Positions 9,012 through 18,538 are shown, counted from the first letter of the stretch. The stretch: 64,000 nucleotides of DNA from Ruminococcus flavefaciens (GCA_015067005.1 SVNH01000005.1:62001-126000); one strand, 5' to 3'. Notes: generated by a model from the sequence alone, not told the origin. Numbers and translations are program-made.

Positions 9012-10895
9012 TTATACCTCCTCCTTGACTGCGCCGAATGAACAGTTGCTCAGACAAGCGCCGCATTTGATACACTTATCCTGATCTATTACATATGGAG
9101 TTTTTATCTTTCCGTCGATAGCATTTACAGGACAGTTCCTTGCACACTTTGAACATCCCTTACACTTCTCTGCATCAATAACATAGCGCTTCAGCTTGCT
9201 GCAGGCACCGGCAGGACAGCGCTTCTGATAAATATGTGCTTCATATTCCTTGCGGAAGTTCCTGATAGTTGAGATAACAGGGGAGGGGGCTGTTTTTCCG
9301 AGTCCGCAGAGAGCTGTGTTTGAAATAGTATCTGCAAGCTCTTCAAGAAGCTCGATGTCTCCGTCCTGACCGTTGCCGGCTGTGATTCGCTCAAGTATCT
9401 CAAGCATACGTTTTGTACCCTCACGGCACGGAACACATTTGCCGCATGACTCATTCTGTGTGAAGTTCATGAAGAAACGTGCTATCTCGACCATACAGGT
9501 CTTGTCGTCCATAACAACAAGTCCGCCGGAACCTATCATCGCACCAACGCTTTTGAGAGAATCAAAATCAAGCGGAACATCAAGATCCTTCTCTGTAAGA
9601 CAGCCGCCGGAAGGTCCGCCGATCTGTACTGCCTTGAATTTTGTATCGCCCTTCATACCGCCGCCGATGTCAAAAATAACTTCGCGCAGGGTTGTGCCCA
9701 TAGGCACTTCGATAAGTCCGGTATTTCTGATAGTACCTGTAAGAGCAAATGCCTTTGTTCCGGGACTGTTTTCAGGTCCGATAGCCTTGTACCATGCTGC
9801 GCCTTTGTTGATTATCATAGGCACGTTTGCATATGTCTCAACGTTGTTGAGGTTAGTAGGCTTGTCGAAAAGTCCGTGTTCAACTGTACGCGGAGGCTTT
9901 ACACGGGGCATACCTCTTTTGCCCTCGATAGAAGCTGTAAGTGCTGAGCCTTCGCCGCATACGAATGCTCCTGCGCCGCGGTTGATATGTACGTGGAAGC
10001 TTTTACCTGAACCGAGGATGTCATCACCGAGTATGCCAAGCTCCTCAGCCTGTGCGATAGCCGTTCTGAGACGCTCGACTGCAAGCGGATACTCTGCACG
10101 GACGTAGATATATCCCTCAGATGAACCGATAGCTATACCGGCTATCATCATACCTTCGAGAAGTCTGTGCGGGTCGCCTTCCATAATGGAGCGGTCCATG
10201 AATGCACCGGGGTCGCCCTCATCACCGTTGCAGACGATATACTTAGGCTCTTCCTTCTGCTTTGCACATGAAGCCCACTTTCTGCCGGCAGGGAAGCCGC
10301 CGCCTCCGCGACCTCTGAGGTTGGATTCAGATACCTCGTTGATGATGGCATCGGGAGTTACATCAAAAAGACACTTTTCGAGTGCTGAATAGCCGCCGAG
10401 CGCGATATATTCGCGGATAGAGGATGCATTGATATGACCGCATGATTCGAGAACAACACGGGTCTGCTTTTTATAGAACGGGATCTCTTCCTGCTTGGGA
10501 TAAAGTTCGTTATTCTGCTTGTAGACAAGTCGCTCTATCATTTCGCCGCCGAGGATAGTCTTTTCAATTATCTCCTCACAGTCATCTAACTTTACTTTTG
10601 TGTAAAGCCAGCCCTGCGGCTCTATGCGAACGAGAGGCCCCATTTCGCAGAATCCGTGACATCCGCTCTTCTTCATTCCGACAGAATCGCCGTGGGGTTC
10701 TTCTGCAAGTTCAACGTCAACATTGATACCCTTCTCTTCAAGGAGTTTTTTCAGCTTATCGAAAATATTCAGCGATCCGCCTGCTACACAGCCTGTGCCG
10801 CCGCATACAAGTATCTTCTTCTTTTCAGCATCGAGAGCCTTTTTACAGACAGATCTGAGCGCTGTGAGCTCTTCTCTTGATTTGAGTTTATTCAT
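9012..10895 (-). CDS. hydB: NuoF-like flavoprotein subunit of the bifurcating hydrogenase
   Basis: A protein of 627 residues that takes electrons from NADH through FMN. An N-terminal thioredoxin-like [2Fe-2S] region (about 1-120) is followed by the NuoF core with the glycine-rich GRGGGGFPAGRKW nucleotide site, an SLBB region, the [4Fe-4S] motif CGKCVPCREGTKR, and a C-terminal two-cluster ferredoxin (CKGCSKCARNCP and CIKCGACLSNC). Length and domain order match HydB of known bifurcating hydrogenases. It overlaps hydC by 8 bases and abuts hydA, implying translational coupling. Confidence 0.95.
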   Translation of the reverse strand: MNKLKSREELTALRSVCKKALDAEKKKILVCGGTGCVAGGSLNIFDKLKKLLEEKGINVDVELAEEPHGDSVGMKKSGCHGFCEMGPLVRIEPQGWLYTKVKLDDCEEIIEKTILGGEMIERLVYKQNNELYPKQEEIPFYKKQTRVVLESCGHINASSIREYIALGGYSALEKCLFDVTPDAIINEVSESNLRGRGGGGFPAGRKWASCAKQKEEPKYIVCNGDEGDPGAFMDRSIMEGDPHRLLEGMMIAGIAIGSSEGYIYVRAEYPLAVERLRTAIAQAEELGILGDDILGSGKSFHVHINRGAGAFVCGEGSALTASIEGKRGMPRVKPPRTVEHGLFDKPTNLNNVETYANVPMIINKGAAWYKAIGPENSPGTKAFALTGTIRNTGLIEVPMGTTLREVIFDIGGGMKGDTKFKAVQIGGPSGGCLTEKDLDVPLDFDSLKSVGAMIGSGGLVVMDDKTCMVEIARFFMNFTQNESCGKCVPCREGTKRMLEILERITAGNGQDGDIELLEELADTISNTALCGLGKTAPSPVISTIRNFRKEYEAHIYQKRCPAGACSKLKRYVIDAEKCKGCSKCARNCPVNAIDGKIKTPYVIDQDKCIKCGACLSNCSFGAVKEEV

Positions 10896-11379
10896 TTGCA
10901 GCAGCCTCCTTTGCTCTGAGTTCGTTAAGCAGCTCGACAGCCTTTTCGGGAGTCATAGCAGGGTAAGTCTCACCATTTACTGTGAGAACGGGTGCAAGTC
11001 CGCAAGCACCGAGACATGATACGGTCTCAACTGTGAACATGAGGTCGTCGGTAGTCTTTTTTTCTTCGCTTAGTCCAAGCTCTTCGCGGAGCTTGTTAAG
11101 TATCGGAAGTGAACCTCTTACGTGACAGGCTGTACCGTCACAGCAGCGGATAACATACTTGCCCTTTGGATCAAGCGAAAAGTTCTCATAGAATGTTGCA
11201 ACGCCGTAAAGACGGGCTTCACCTACGTTAATTGCCTTTGCGATATGAGGGAATATCTCCTCAGGGAGATAATGATAATATTCCTGAACATCCTGTAATA
11301 TAGCAATAGTTGAAAGCTCTTCGGCAGGATATTTTGCGAGGATACTATCTACTACTGTAAAATCGAAATCCTTTTTCAT
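10888..11379 (-). CDS. hydC: NuoE-like [2Fe-2S] subunit of the bifurcating hydrogenase
   Basis: A protein of 163 residues of the thioredoxin-like [2Fe-2S] ferredoxin family. The four cluster cysteines appear as CDGTACHVRG and, about 35 residues on, CLGACGLAP. It is the small subunit of HydABC. It overlaps nfnB by 4 bases and hydB by 8. Confidence 0.95.
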   Translation of the reverse strand: MKKDFDFTVVDSILAKYPAEELSTIAILQDVQEYYHYLPEEIFPHIAKAINVGEARLYGVATFYENFSLDPKGKYVIRCCDGTACHVRGSLPILNKLREELGLSEEKKTTDDLMFTVETVSCLGACGLAPVLTVNGETYPAMTPEKAVELLNELRAKEAAANE

Positions 11380-12797
11380 ACTTTCTCCTTACTCATAATG
11401 TATTCATCAATAGCTTTAGCGGCAGTTTTGCCTGCTCCCATTGCGGATATGACTGTGGCTGCTCCTGTTACCGCATCACCGCCTGCGTATACGCCCTGCC
11501 GTGATGTGAGACCGTCCTCAGTGACGATGATGCCGCCGCGTTCATTGACTTCAAGACCGCTTGTTGTATTCTTGATAAGCGGGTTAGGCGATGTACCGAT
11601 AGACATGATAACTGTGTCAACATCGAGTACGAATTCGCTTCCCTCAACAGGTACAGGGCGGCGTCTGCCTCTTTCGTCAGGCTCGCCAAGCTCCATTCTG
11701 ATGCACTTCATACCTGTTACGAAGCCGTTCTTTGGATCGTGCGGATCATCAGGATTTTCATAGCCGAGAATCTCCACAGGATTATTGAGCAGACGGAAGT
11801 CAATGCCCTCTTCCATTGCGTGTTCGACCTCTTCCTTACGTGCAGGGAGCTCTTCCATTGAGCGCCGGTAAACGATATAAACGTGCTCCGCTCCGAGCCT
11901 GAGAGCCGTTCTTGCAGCGTCCATTGCAACGTTTCCGCCGCCGACAACAGCTGCGTTTCCGCCCTTCATTATGGGAGTTTCGGGCTCTTCAAGATAAGCC
12001 TTCATAAGATTGCTTCTCGTGAGGAATTCGTTAGCTGAGTATACACCCTTATAGCTCTCGCCGGGAATACCCATGAAGTTCGGCAGACCTGCGCCCGAGC
12101 CGATAAATACAGCTTCAAATCCCATATCGAAAAGTTCGTCGACAGTGAGTGTTTTGCCGATGATAACGTTTGTCTCTATATCAACCCCGAGAGTTTTGAG
12201 AGTATCAACTTCCTTTGCAACTATCGACTTAGGAAGTCTGAATTCGGGGATACCATATACAAGTACACCGCCTGCTGTGTGCAGAGCTTCGTATACAGTC
12301 ACCTTATAGCCCTTCTTAGCGAGGTCTCCTGCACAGGTAAGTCCCGATGGACCTGAACCTACAACAGCAACCTTGTGTCCGTTGGATACGACATCTGAAG
12401 ATACATTTCCGGTGTGTGCATTATGCCAGTCTGCTACAAAACGCTCAAGTCTGCCGATACCAACAGGCTCCCCCTTTACTCCTTTTACGCACCTGCTCTC
12501 GCACTGAGTTTCCTGTGGACATACTCTTCCGCATACAGCAGGCAGACTTGATGTCTGACTGATGATCTTGTATGCTTCCTCAAATTCGCCCTGCTTGACT
12601 TTTGAGATGAACTCGGGGATATGTATACTTACCGGACATCCTTTTACGCATGGCATATTCTTACAGTTAAGGCAGCGCTCAGCCTCGTCTATGGCAGTAT
12701 CCTCTGTGTATCCGAGAGCAACTTCACTGAAATTATGCGCTCTCACCTGAGGCTCCTGAGTGGGCATCGGATTTTTGTTAAGCGACATATTAGGCAT
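11376..12797 (-). CDS. nfnB: NADPH-binding subunit of the NfnAB transhydrogenase (GltA-type)
   Basis: A protein of 473 residues. The N-terminus has a [4Fe-4S] cysteine pattern (CLNCKNMPCVKGCP, plus CGRVCPQETQCESRC), followed by two Rossmann folds (VVGSGPSGLTCAG and VVGGGNVAMDAA). This is the glutamate synthase small-subunit/GltA fold. GltA-type proteins alone could be annotated as glutamate synthase, but the immediate neighbour nfnA (one base away) and the hydrogenase genes support NfnB, which reduces NADP+ using NADH and reduced ferredoxin. Confidence 0.88.
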   Translation of the reverse strand: MPNMSLNKNPMPTQEPQVRAHNFSEVALGYTEDTAIDEAERCLNCKNMPCVKGCPVSIHIPEFISKVKQGEFEEAYKIISQTSSLPAVCGRVCPQETQCESRCVKGVKGEPVGIGRLERFVADWHNAHTGNVSSDVVSNGHKVAVVGSGPSGLTCAGDLAKKGYKVTVYEALHTAGGVLVYGIPEFRLPKSIVAKEVDTLKTLGVDIETNVIIGKTLTVDELFDMGFEAVFIGSGAGLPNFMGIPGESYKGVYSANEFLTRSNLMKAYLEEPETPIMKGGNAAVVGGGNVAMDAARTALRLGAEHVYIVYRRSMEELPARKEEVEHAMEEGIDFRLLNNPVEILGYENPDDPHDPKNGFVTGMKCIRMELGEPDERGRRRPVPVEGSEFVLDVDTVIMSIGTSPNPLIKNTTSGLEVNERGGIIVTEDGLTSRQGVYAGGDAVTGAATVISAMGAGKTAAKAIDEYIMSKEKV

Positions 12798-12798
12798 T

Positions 12799-13650
12799 TC
12801 AGTTCACCCCCTTTAAGAGATTGCAAGCTTTATCATAGGCGTGACGCTCATACTCAGCGTACATTCTGCCTCTTGAGATTGCTTCATCGAAATCGACTTC
12901 ATATCCGTTGAAATCAGGACCGTCAACGCAGGCGAACTTCGTGACTTTTTTTCCGTCCTGATCAAGTGTAAGACGGCAGCCGCCGCACATACCTGTTCCG
13001 TCGATCATTATTGGATTCATCGACACTGTTACCGGCACATCGAACGGCTTTGCAACGGTAACGACGAACTTCATCATAATAAGCGGTCCGATAGTGATTA
13101 TCATATCGAATTTCTCTCCGGCTTCGAGGTATTCCTTCAAAGGGAGAGTTACATTACCATGACGGGCATATGAACCGTTATCAGTCATGATCGTAAGTCT
13201 GTCAGAGCAAGCTCTGAACTCATCCTCAAGGATAAGCAAGTCCTTGTTCCGGAAACCGATAATACTTGTTACCTCAGCACCAAGTCTGTGAAATTCCTGA
13301 GCGACAGGCATTGCGATAGCGCAGCCAACACCGCCTCCGACTATACAGACCTTCCTGATGCCCTCGGTATGTGTGGCAACTCCAAGAGGACCTGCGAAGT
13401 CCTGGATATATTCGCCCTCGTTTTTGCTGTCAAGGATTTTTGTGGTTTTGCCGACTATCTGGAAAATTATCTTTACTGTACCGTTTTCCGCATCGGTACC
13501 TGCAACTGTGAGCGGGATACGCTCGCCGTTTTCGTCAACGCGCAGTATTATGAACTGTCCCGGTTTAGCCTTTGCAGCAACCAGCGGAGCATATATCTCC
13601 ATCTGTGTAACTGTCGGATTAAGACGCTTTTTAGATACTATCCTATACAT
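12799..13650 (-). CDS. nfnA: FAD/[2Fe-2S] subunit of the NfnAB transhydrogenase
   Basis: A protein of 283 residues of the ferredoxin-NADP+ reductase fold: FAD-binding RIPLTVA early, a nucleotide-binding VGGGVGCAIAMPVA segment near residue 105, and a C-terminal [2Fe-2S] site (GMCGGCR then ACVDGPDF). It matches NfnA/SudB-type subunits, which bind NAD(H). First gene of the nfnA-nfnB-hydC-hydB-hydA operon; the promoter and a shared upstream element lie at 13734-13786. Confidence 0.9.
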   Translation of the reverse strand: MYRIVSKKRLNPTVTQMEIYAPLVAAKAKPGQFIILRVDENGERIPLTVAGTDAENGTVKIIFQIVGKTTKILDSKNEGEYIQDFAGPLGVATHTEGIRKVCIVGGGVGCAIAMPVAQEFHRLGAEVTSIIGFRNKDLLILEDEFRACSDRLTIMTDNGSYARHGNVTLPLKEYLEAGEKFDMIITIGPLIMMKFVVTVAKPFDVPVTVSMNPIMIDGTGMCGGCRLTLDQDGKKVTKFACVDGPDFNGYEVDFDEAISRGRMYAEYERHAYDKACNLLKGVN

Positions 13651-13733
13651 TTTTCACTCCGTTAAAATACTTTTTAAGCCCGGCTTTTATGAAGCCATTA
13701 GGCTTTGTTAATGCAGTTTTTACAGCCTATATT

Positions 13734-13762
13734 ATTCTATCACAATTAAAATGACCCGTGAA
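13734..13762 (-). promoter_or_regulatory. Promoter of the nfnAB-hydCBA operon
   Basis: On the minus strand the -10 is TAGAAT (13734-13739) with a 17-base spacer to a poor -35 (TTCACG, 13757-13762). A weak -35 directly abutting an inverted repeat is typical of activator-dependent promoters. Confidence 0.6.
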
Positions 13763-13786
13763 TAACCAAAATAGTATAGCGGTTAT
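13760..13786 (-). promoter_or_regulatory. Shared LysR-type operator candidate, nfnAB-hyd copy
   Basis: An inverted repeat ATAACC...GGTTAT spans 13762-13786. Its downstream part, minus-strand TATACTATTTTGGTTATTC (13760-13778), matches 18 of 19 bases at 19660-19678 ahead of the hydS-type operon, and both copies end exactly 20 bases from the -10 box. The dyad form and the two nearby LysR genes suggest a LysR-family site. Confidence 0.6.
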
Positions 13787-13805
13787 ATCATTTGAGCAAA
13801 TCAAC

Positions 13806-14750
13806 CTATATTTCTATGCTTCTGATAACATTTCTCACACAGTCGGCACTGTTGTGGAGCTGCTTTATCTCATGGTCTGTCAGAGGAAGCATTACCTTGC
13901 CCTGTACGCCCTTTCCGCCGATGATATTGAGGATGCTGAGACAGATGTCATCAAGTCCGTATTCACCATGGAGCATAGTGGAGACTGTCATTGTTGTGTC
14001 GATACCTGTGAGAAGGCACTTGCATATATAGCACACTGAGGTCGAAACTGCATAGAAAGTTGCTCCTTTGCGCTCGATAACGCTTGCACCTGATTTGCGT
14101 ACGTATTCTTCAACAGCATTGTGGTCGAAAACAGGCATTACAGCATCAATACCATTTACAGATTCGTGGAACTTCTCTATTGGTATATTTGAGATATTTG
14201 CAGCAGACCACGGGATAAATGAAGAGTCTCCGTGTTCACCGAGAACATATGCGTGAACGTTGCGCTGATTTATCTTGTAGTATTCTGAAAGTCTTGTACG
14301 AAGCCTTGAAGTATCAAGAATAGTTCCGGAACCAATTATATTATGATCCGGGATACCTGAACATTTACAGAAAACGTATGTCATAACGTCAACAGGATTG
14401 CTTACGATAAGGTAATTTGTCTCTCCCGCGTATCTTGTTATCTCAGGGATGATGCTCTTGAGGACGTTGACGTTAGTCTGGGCGAGTTCAAGCCTTGACT
14501 GTCCCGGTTTGCGAGCGATACCGGATGTGATGATAACTATGTCAGAGCCTGCTGCATCTGCGTATGAGCCTGCATATACAGTAAACGGGTTGCAGAACGG
14601 TGAGCCCTGTCTTATGTCGAGAGCTTCACCGAGTGCCTTCTCATTGTTTATATCTATCATCACTATCTCGGAAGCTGCTCCGAGAAGCGAAAGCGCATAG
14701 GCTATTGTAGAGCCGACGCTGCCTGTTCCGATTATCGTTATTTTGTTCAT
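13806..14750 (-). CDS. L-lactate/malate dehydrogenase-family protein
   Basis: A protein of 314 residues with an N-terminal NAD fold (IIGTGSVGSTIA), the substrate loop around residues 76-90, a GSGTILDTSRLR segment, and the catalytic GEHGDSS motif. Overall it looks like clostridial L-lactate dehydrogenases, making lactate from pyruvate with NADH. However, residue 80 in the loop (IARKPGQSR) is Arg where classical LDHs have Gln (Gln102 in LDH numbering); Arg at that place marks malate dehydrogenases. The substrate, pyruvate or oxaloacetate, is therefore open. The start overlaps the LysR gene by 4 bases. Last gene of the six-gene operon; no clear terminator follows, so readthrough into nfnA is possible. 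Confidence 0.85.
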   Translation of the reverse strand: MNKITIIGTGSVGSTIAYALSLLGAASEIVMIDINNEKALGEALDIRQGSPFCNPFTVYAGSYADAAGSDIVIITSGIARKPGQSRLELAQTNVNVLKSIIPEITRYAGETNYLIVSNPVDVMTYVFCKCSGIPDHNIIGSGTILDTSRLRTRLSEYYKINQRNVHAYVLGEHGDSSFIPWSAANISNIPIEKFHESVNGIDAVMPVFDHNAVEEYVRKSGASVIERKGATFYAVSTSVCYICKCLLTGIDTTMTVSTMLHGEYGLDDICLSILNIIGGKGVQGKVMLPLTDHEIKQLHNSADCVRNVIRSIEI

Positions 14751-15685
14751 AAAAGCACCTCTTTTTTGTATTTCCTTTTTGATATCATAAGTTCATCAAG
14801 AAAAGCGTTGTCTGTCTTGGTGAGAGAATAATTCTCGCTGCGAATGAAGAAATCAACACTCTCCCTTGACATTCCCGCAACATCTTTCTGGATGAGTTTA
14901 TACTTTTTCAATGTCTCGTGCGATAGCGGCGGTATTATCATATATGTGCCGCTGTTGCGTGAAACAAGCTCAGTCTGAGCCATACTGTCGCTGACATATA
15001 TTATTTTTCCGGGGAGATCATCGCTGACACTGCGCAGCTGTGATTCGCTTACATCAGGTACGAAATTCTTTGACTGACGCACCTCAAAGAAAGGATCAAG
15101 GTCATCACTTGTCAGCTTGTCGCATTCCGCAAGAAACGAATCCTCTGCAAATACTGCAACACATCTTGCCTTACAAAGTGTTTCGGCAGCAAGTGAATGG
15201 AGATCAAAGAACTTACGGAAATTATTTTCATATTTTCTGTCGCAGCGGATTATACCTATGTGACATTCGCTGTATATAATTTTATTTATTATATCCTCAG
15301 TATCGGTTTCGATGTAATTGAATTCTATATTCTTTTTGTCATTGTACTTATTGAGGAACATAGTAAAAGCTTCTGAAATGTAATCAGCCCATGTGACAGC
15401 CAATGACATACGAACAGAATGGCTCGTTACCTTATTGCAGTAGTTCTCGATAAAGTCGGTCTGCCGTTTAATTTCCTCAGCATAGCGAAAAATCAGTTCG
15501 CCGTCGTGAGTTGCTACCATTCCTTTCCGCGTTCTGTTAAAGAGCTGGATATTCATTTCATCTTCAAGAGAAATTATCATCTTGCTCAGATTCGGCTGAC
15601 TGAGGTACAGCTTTTCTGCCGCTTTTACTACTGACCCCTCTCTGCATACTTCAAGAGCATACAAAAGGAATTTATGATTTATCAT
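14747..15685 (-). CDS. LysR-family transcriptional regulator 1
   Basis: A protein of 312 residues. The N-terminal winged helix-turn-helix (about 1-60) includes GSVVKAAEKLYLSQPNLSKM; the rest is a substrate-binding-like effector domain. The AGGAG ribosome binding site overlaps the stop region of the upstream phosphatase gene (gap 11 bases). Its place between the H2-sensor genes and the dehydrogenase suggests it controls this operon or the nfn-hyd operon. It is a diverged paralogue of the regulator at 19805. The effector is unknown. Confidence 0.9.
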   Translation of the reverse strand: MINHKFLLYALEVCREGSVVKAAEKLYLSQPNLSKMIISLEDEMNIQLFNRTRKGMVATHDGELIFRYAEEIKRQTDFIENYCNKVTSHSVRMSLAVTWADYISEAFTMFLNKYNDKKNIEFNYIETDTEDIINKIIYSECHIGIIRCDRKYENNFRKFFDLHSLAAETLCKARCVAVFAEDSFLAECDKLTSDDLDPFFEVRQSKNFVPDVSESQLRSVSDDLPGKIIYVSDSMAQTELVSRNSGTYMIIPPLSHETLKKYKLIQKDVAGMSRESVDFFIRSENYSLTKTDNAFLDELMISKRKYKKEVLL

Positions 15686-15696
15686 GTTCTATTCTC

Positions 15697-16869
15697 CTAA
15701 AAATAGCATACTTTTACACGCTTGCCCATTGCTTTGAGACTTTCCGAAAGTCTTTGCACGAGCTGCATTTTAACATTGAAATTGATAGGGAGTTCAGCAC
15801 CCTGATGTGCCGGATTAACTGCTCTGCCTACGTAAAAATTTATATCTGTTGCCTCTTCAAAAAGCAAGCGGCTTATCTGTGCAGCGCCGTTGTTATTATG
15901 CTCCCACTCCTCATAGAGGTGATTTTCAGAAATGTGGTCCTCGGCATATTCAATTACCTTGCTGATAGTTATAACGCCCTCGGTAACAAGGTCTGCACCC
16001 TCAATCTCAGCCGTAGGAGGAACATCCTTGCTGGTAAATGTAAGGTTAGTCTTTATCGGCTTGCCGAGCCACTTTGCAGCGATCGATGCAGTTGTACCTC
16101 CGCAGATGATGTGCTTTCCGCTCTTCGAGAAAAACAGGCTCATCATCCTGCCGCAGTCATCGCGGTTTGATGGCGGACCAAAGAGGATATTCATCGGAAC
16201 TCGCTTTCGTATCCTTACCACACAGGCAGAAGTATCATCGCCCGGTCTTTCACCGTAGAGCCGGTAGCATTCCTCAACAAGCATGGTAGAAAGTGTCTTT
16301 GCAGTATACCCGACAGATACCAAGCCCTCCATGTATTCAGCGATGTCTTTATGCTTCCAGCCAAAGTTGAACGCTGAGCCTATGCCCGCATGAGAGCAGC
16401 CGTCGCTCATGGAAATAAAAACGTCGTTCTCTTTTATCTGCAATACGGAATTATATATTTTCTTTCCGCCTATATTCAGCTCTGTTTCGGGGTATTTCAC
16501 AGTATCGCCGTTTCGGATGAATATTATATGAGGATTATCATACTGTATCAGTTCGGCTATATTATCCTTTTTCAGGTTAATGATAGTGAAGGTAGAGTAG
16601 GCGACACCTCTCAGCTTGTCAACGGGAAGTGTATCTGCGATAGTTTCGACACATTCTTCTATCGGCAGCCCCTCTGCTATCATAGTTGAGATTATCTTTG
16701 AGGTTAGAGTTGAAAGAATGCTTGCCTTCACGCCGCTTCCAAGGCCGTCCGCAAGCACTATAACTGACCTTCCGTCCGGCTTTTCGATGACCTCAACGTG
16801 GTCGCCGCAAAGCTGCTCACCGTAATGATTGAGGCTTTTCCAGCCAATTTCTGCACAAAGTTCATTCAT
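15697..16869 (-). CDS. SpoIIE-type serine phosphatase of the HydS locus
   Basis: A protein of 390 residues. The N-terminal 235 or so residues match the SpoIIE/PP2C phosphatase fold: VLADGLGSGVKAS carries a metal-binding Asp, and ISMSDGCSHAG and GDDTSACVVR carry later metal positions. The C-terminal 150 residues are an additional region of unknown role starting at MNILFGPPSNRDD. It overlaps the hydS-like gene by 8 bases. SpoIIE-type phosphatases usually act on anti-anti-sigma or similar phosphoproteins. No such partner lies in the window, so the target is unknown. Confidence 0.85.
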   Translation of the reverse strand: MNELCAEIGWKSLNHYGEQLCGDHVEVIEKPDGRSVIVLADGLGSGVKASILSTLTSKIISTMIAEGLPIEECVETIADTLPVDKLRGVAYSTFTIINLKKDNIAELIQYDNPHIIFIRNGDTVKYPETELNIGGKKIYNSVLQIKENDVFISMSDGCSHAGIGSAFNFGWKHKDIAEYMEGLVSVGYTAKTLSTMLVEECYRLYGERPGDDTSACVVRIRKRVPMNILFGPPSNRDDCGRMMSLFFSKSGKHIICGGTTASIAAKWLGKPIKTNLTFTSKDVPPTAEIEGADLVTEGVITISKVIEYAEDHISENHLYEEWEHNNNGAAQISRLLFEEATDINFYVGRAVNPAHQGAELPINFNVKMQLVQRLSESLKAMGKRVKVCYF

Positions 16870-18538
16870 CGGAAATCGACTCCTTCAGCTTTGAAAGCGC
16901 GATCTTTGTTTCAGCAGCGGTTTCGCCAAGCAGTGAAGCGATTTCCTGCACTATCCTCATCTGTTTTTCGACAACTTTATCCGCAACTTCGATAGTCTGA
17001 CGGGTAATGTCCTCTTTTTTCTCACGCTGCTCCTCTTCAAATGTAACATCATGCATGAGACATATAAGCAGACCGCTTCCTTTATCTGGCACGATAGTCT
17101 GCTCTATATATCTGTTGTATTCTGCAAGATATGTACGCGAATTGTATATACCCTGTCCGGTGTTCTGCACTTCAAGGAAAGGTATCGGATCAAGTATTCT
17201 CACGACCTGTTCACCGAGGATGTCGCTCGCATAGCGTATATTCACGATATTCTGTGCAGCCTGATTTATCTGCTGAACTTCGAGCATATCGTTGAGAACT
17301 ATTATGCCGTTAGGGGTATTGCGTGAGATAAGGTCGGAGAAATTCTCGGCTTTTTCCTTTAGAAACGGCAGACACATTGATATTTCAGCCTTACCCTGAT
17401 AAATGGCTATCGCCTTTTCGCGGCAGCTGTTATAGCCGCAGCTTCCGCAGTTGAGTTCCTGTCCGGGATCATTTTTCCCCATCTGACGAAGTATGTCCTT
17501 TATCTCGCTCTCATTCGGGATATTATTTCGCTGTGGGATATATGCGAAGCTTTTGTGCATCTGAGCAGGCTCTGGCTGACAGACATCGAAATCCTCTTTG
17601 CCTGCATATGCCGATACAGCCTTATATGATTGTATCGGAGCTTTATGATGCTTCTCCATTACAGGACCGCCTATACAGCTTCCTGCACAGGCTGACATCT
17701 CAATAAAGCAGCTGTGGATATTCCCGTCCTCTATATCACGAAGAGCATTTATGCAGTTTTCTATACCGTCTATCGCAAGATAGGTGTAATACGGCTCGTT
17801 GCAGGACATGGTTTTAAGTATTCCGCCTGTTGTCGGAAAAAATCTTGCCTTGCTCCTGTTATCGGGGATAGTCCCGTATTCAAGCTTTATATCCTCGGCT
17901 TTGAGCCAGCTTGAGAGCTCCTCAAAAGTCAGTACAGCGTCAACTATATCGCCGTAAGCCTCTGCTTCATCTTTTTTAGAAACACAAGGCCCTATGAAAA
18001 CAGTTTTAGCTTCCGGCATTCTTCGCTTTATATCGGCGCAGTGTGCCTGCATGGGTGACATCACATCTGCAAGATAGGGGAGAAGATTCGGGAAATATTT
18101 CTGTATCAGAAGATTTACCGAATGACAGCATGATGAAATAAGTATATCCCTTTTTTCTTCATGGAGCAGCCGTTCATATTCGTTCTTTACAAGTGTTGCG
18201 CCTAAAGCAGTTTCCTCGGCATCATAAAATCCGAGCTTTTTCAGTGCGGCTCTGATATTTTCTATGCCGCAGCCGTCATAATTTGCGATGAACGAAGGTG
18301 CTAAGCTCGCCACAACAGGTGCTTCGCCCATGAGCAATACCTTGACCTTTTCGGTGCTGTCAGCAATCTCCTTCGCATTCTGTGGACAGACTACAAAGCA
18401 CTGTCCGCAGAGTATACATTCTTCACTGATGATATGCGCCTGATTTCCTGAAAAACGAATGGATTTTACAGGACAGTGGCGGATACACTTATAGCAGTTC
18501 TTGCAGTTTGACTTTTTTAAAGTGAGTGAATGTGCCAT
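16862..18538 (-). CDS. hydS: Putative H2-sensing [FeFe]-hydrogenase (HydS-like) with PAS domain
   Basis: A protein of 558 residues. Order: two [4Fe-4S] motifs (CKNCYKCIRHC and CILCGQCFVVC); an H-cluster domain (about 75-330) with altered signatures SSCCHSV (about 135), GPCVSKKDE (about 180) and MSACAGSCIGGP (about 280); an FeS domain CGSCGYNSC with a distant Cys (about 364-392); a PAS domain (about 400-505); and a charged C-terminal helix. The four H-cluster cysteines are kept, but surrounding residues differ from catalytic enzymes. This layout is that of group C sensory hydrogenases, known in Ruminococcus albus as HydS. The SpoIIE-type phosphatase directly downstream is the likely output. 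Confidence 0.88.
   Translation of the reverse strand: MAHSLTLKKSNCKNCYKCIRHCPVKSIRFSGNQAHIISEECILCGQCFVVCPQNAKEIADSTEKVKVLLMGEAPVVASLAPSFIANYDGCGIENIRAALKKLGFYDAEETALGATLVKNEYERLLHEEKRDILISSCCHSVNLLIQKYFPNLLPYLADVMSPMQAHCADIKRRMPEAKTVFIGPCVSKKDEAEAYGDIVDAVLTFEELSSWLKAEDIKLEYGTIPDNRSKARFFPTTGGILKTMSCNEPYYTYLAIDGIENCINALRDIEDGNIHSCFIEMSACAGSCIGGPVMEKHHKAPIQSYKAVSAYAGKEDFDVCQPEPAQMHKSFAYIPQRNNIPNESEIKDILRQMGKNDPGQELNCGSCGYNSCREKAIAIYQGKAEISMCLPFLKEKAENFSDLISRNTPNGIIVLNDMLEVQQINQAAQNIVNIRYASDILGEQVVRILDPIPFLEVQNTGQGIYNSRTYLAEYNRYIEQTIVPDKGSGLLICLMHDVTFEEEQREKKEDITRQTIEVADKVVEKQMRIVQEIASLLGETAAETKIALSKLKESISDE

Noticed and set aside
13705..13722. Rex operator ahead of nfnA
   Set aside because: Only the left half TTGTTAA fits; the right half does not.
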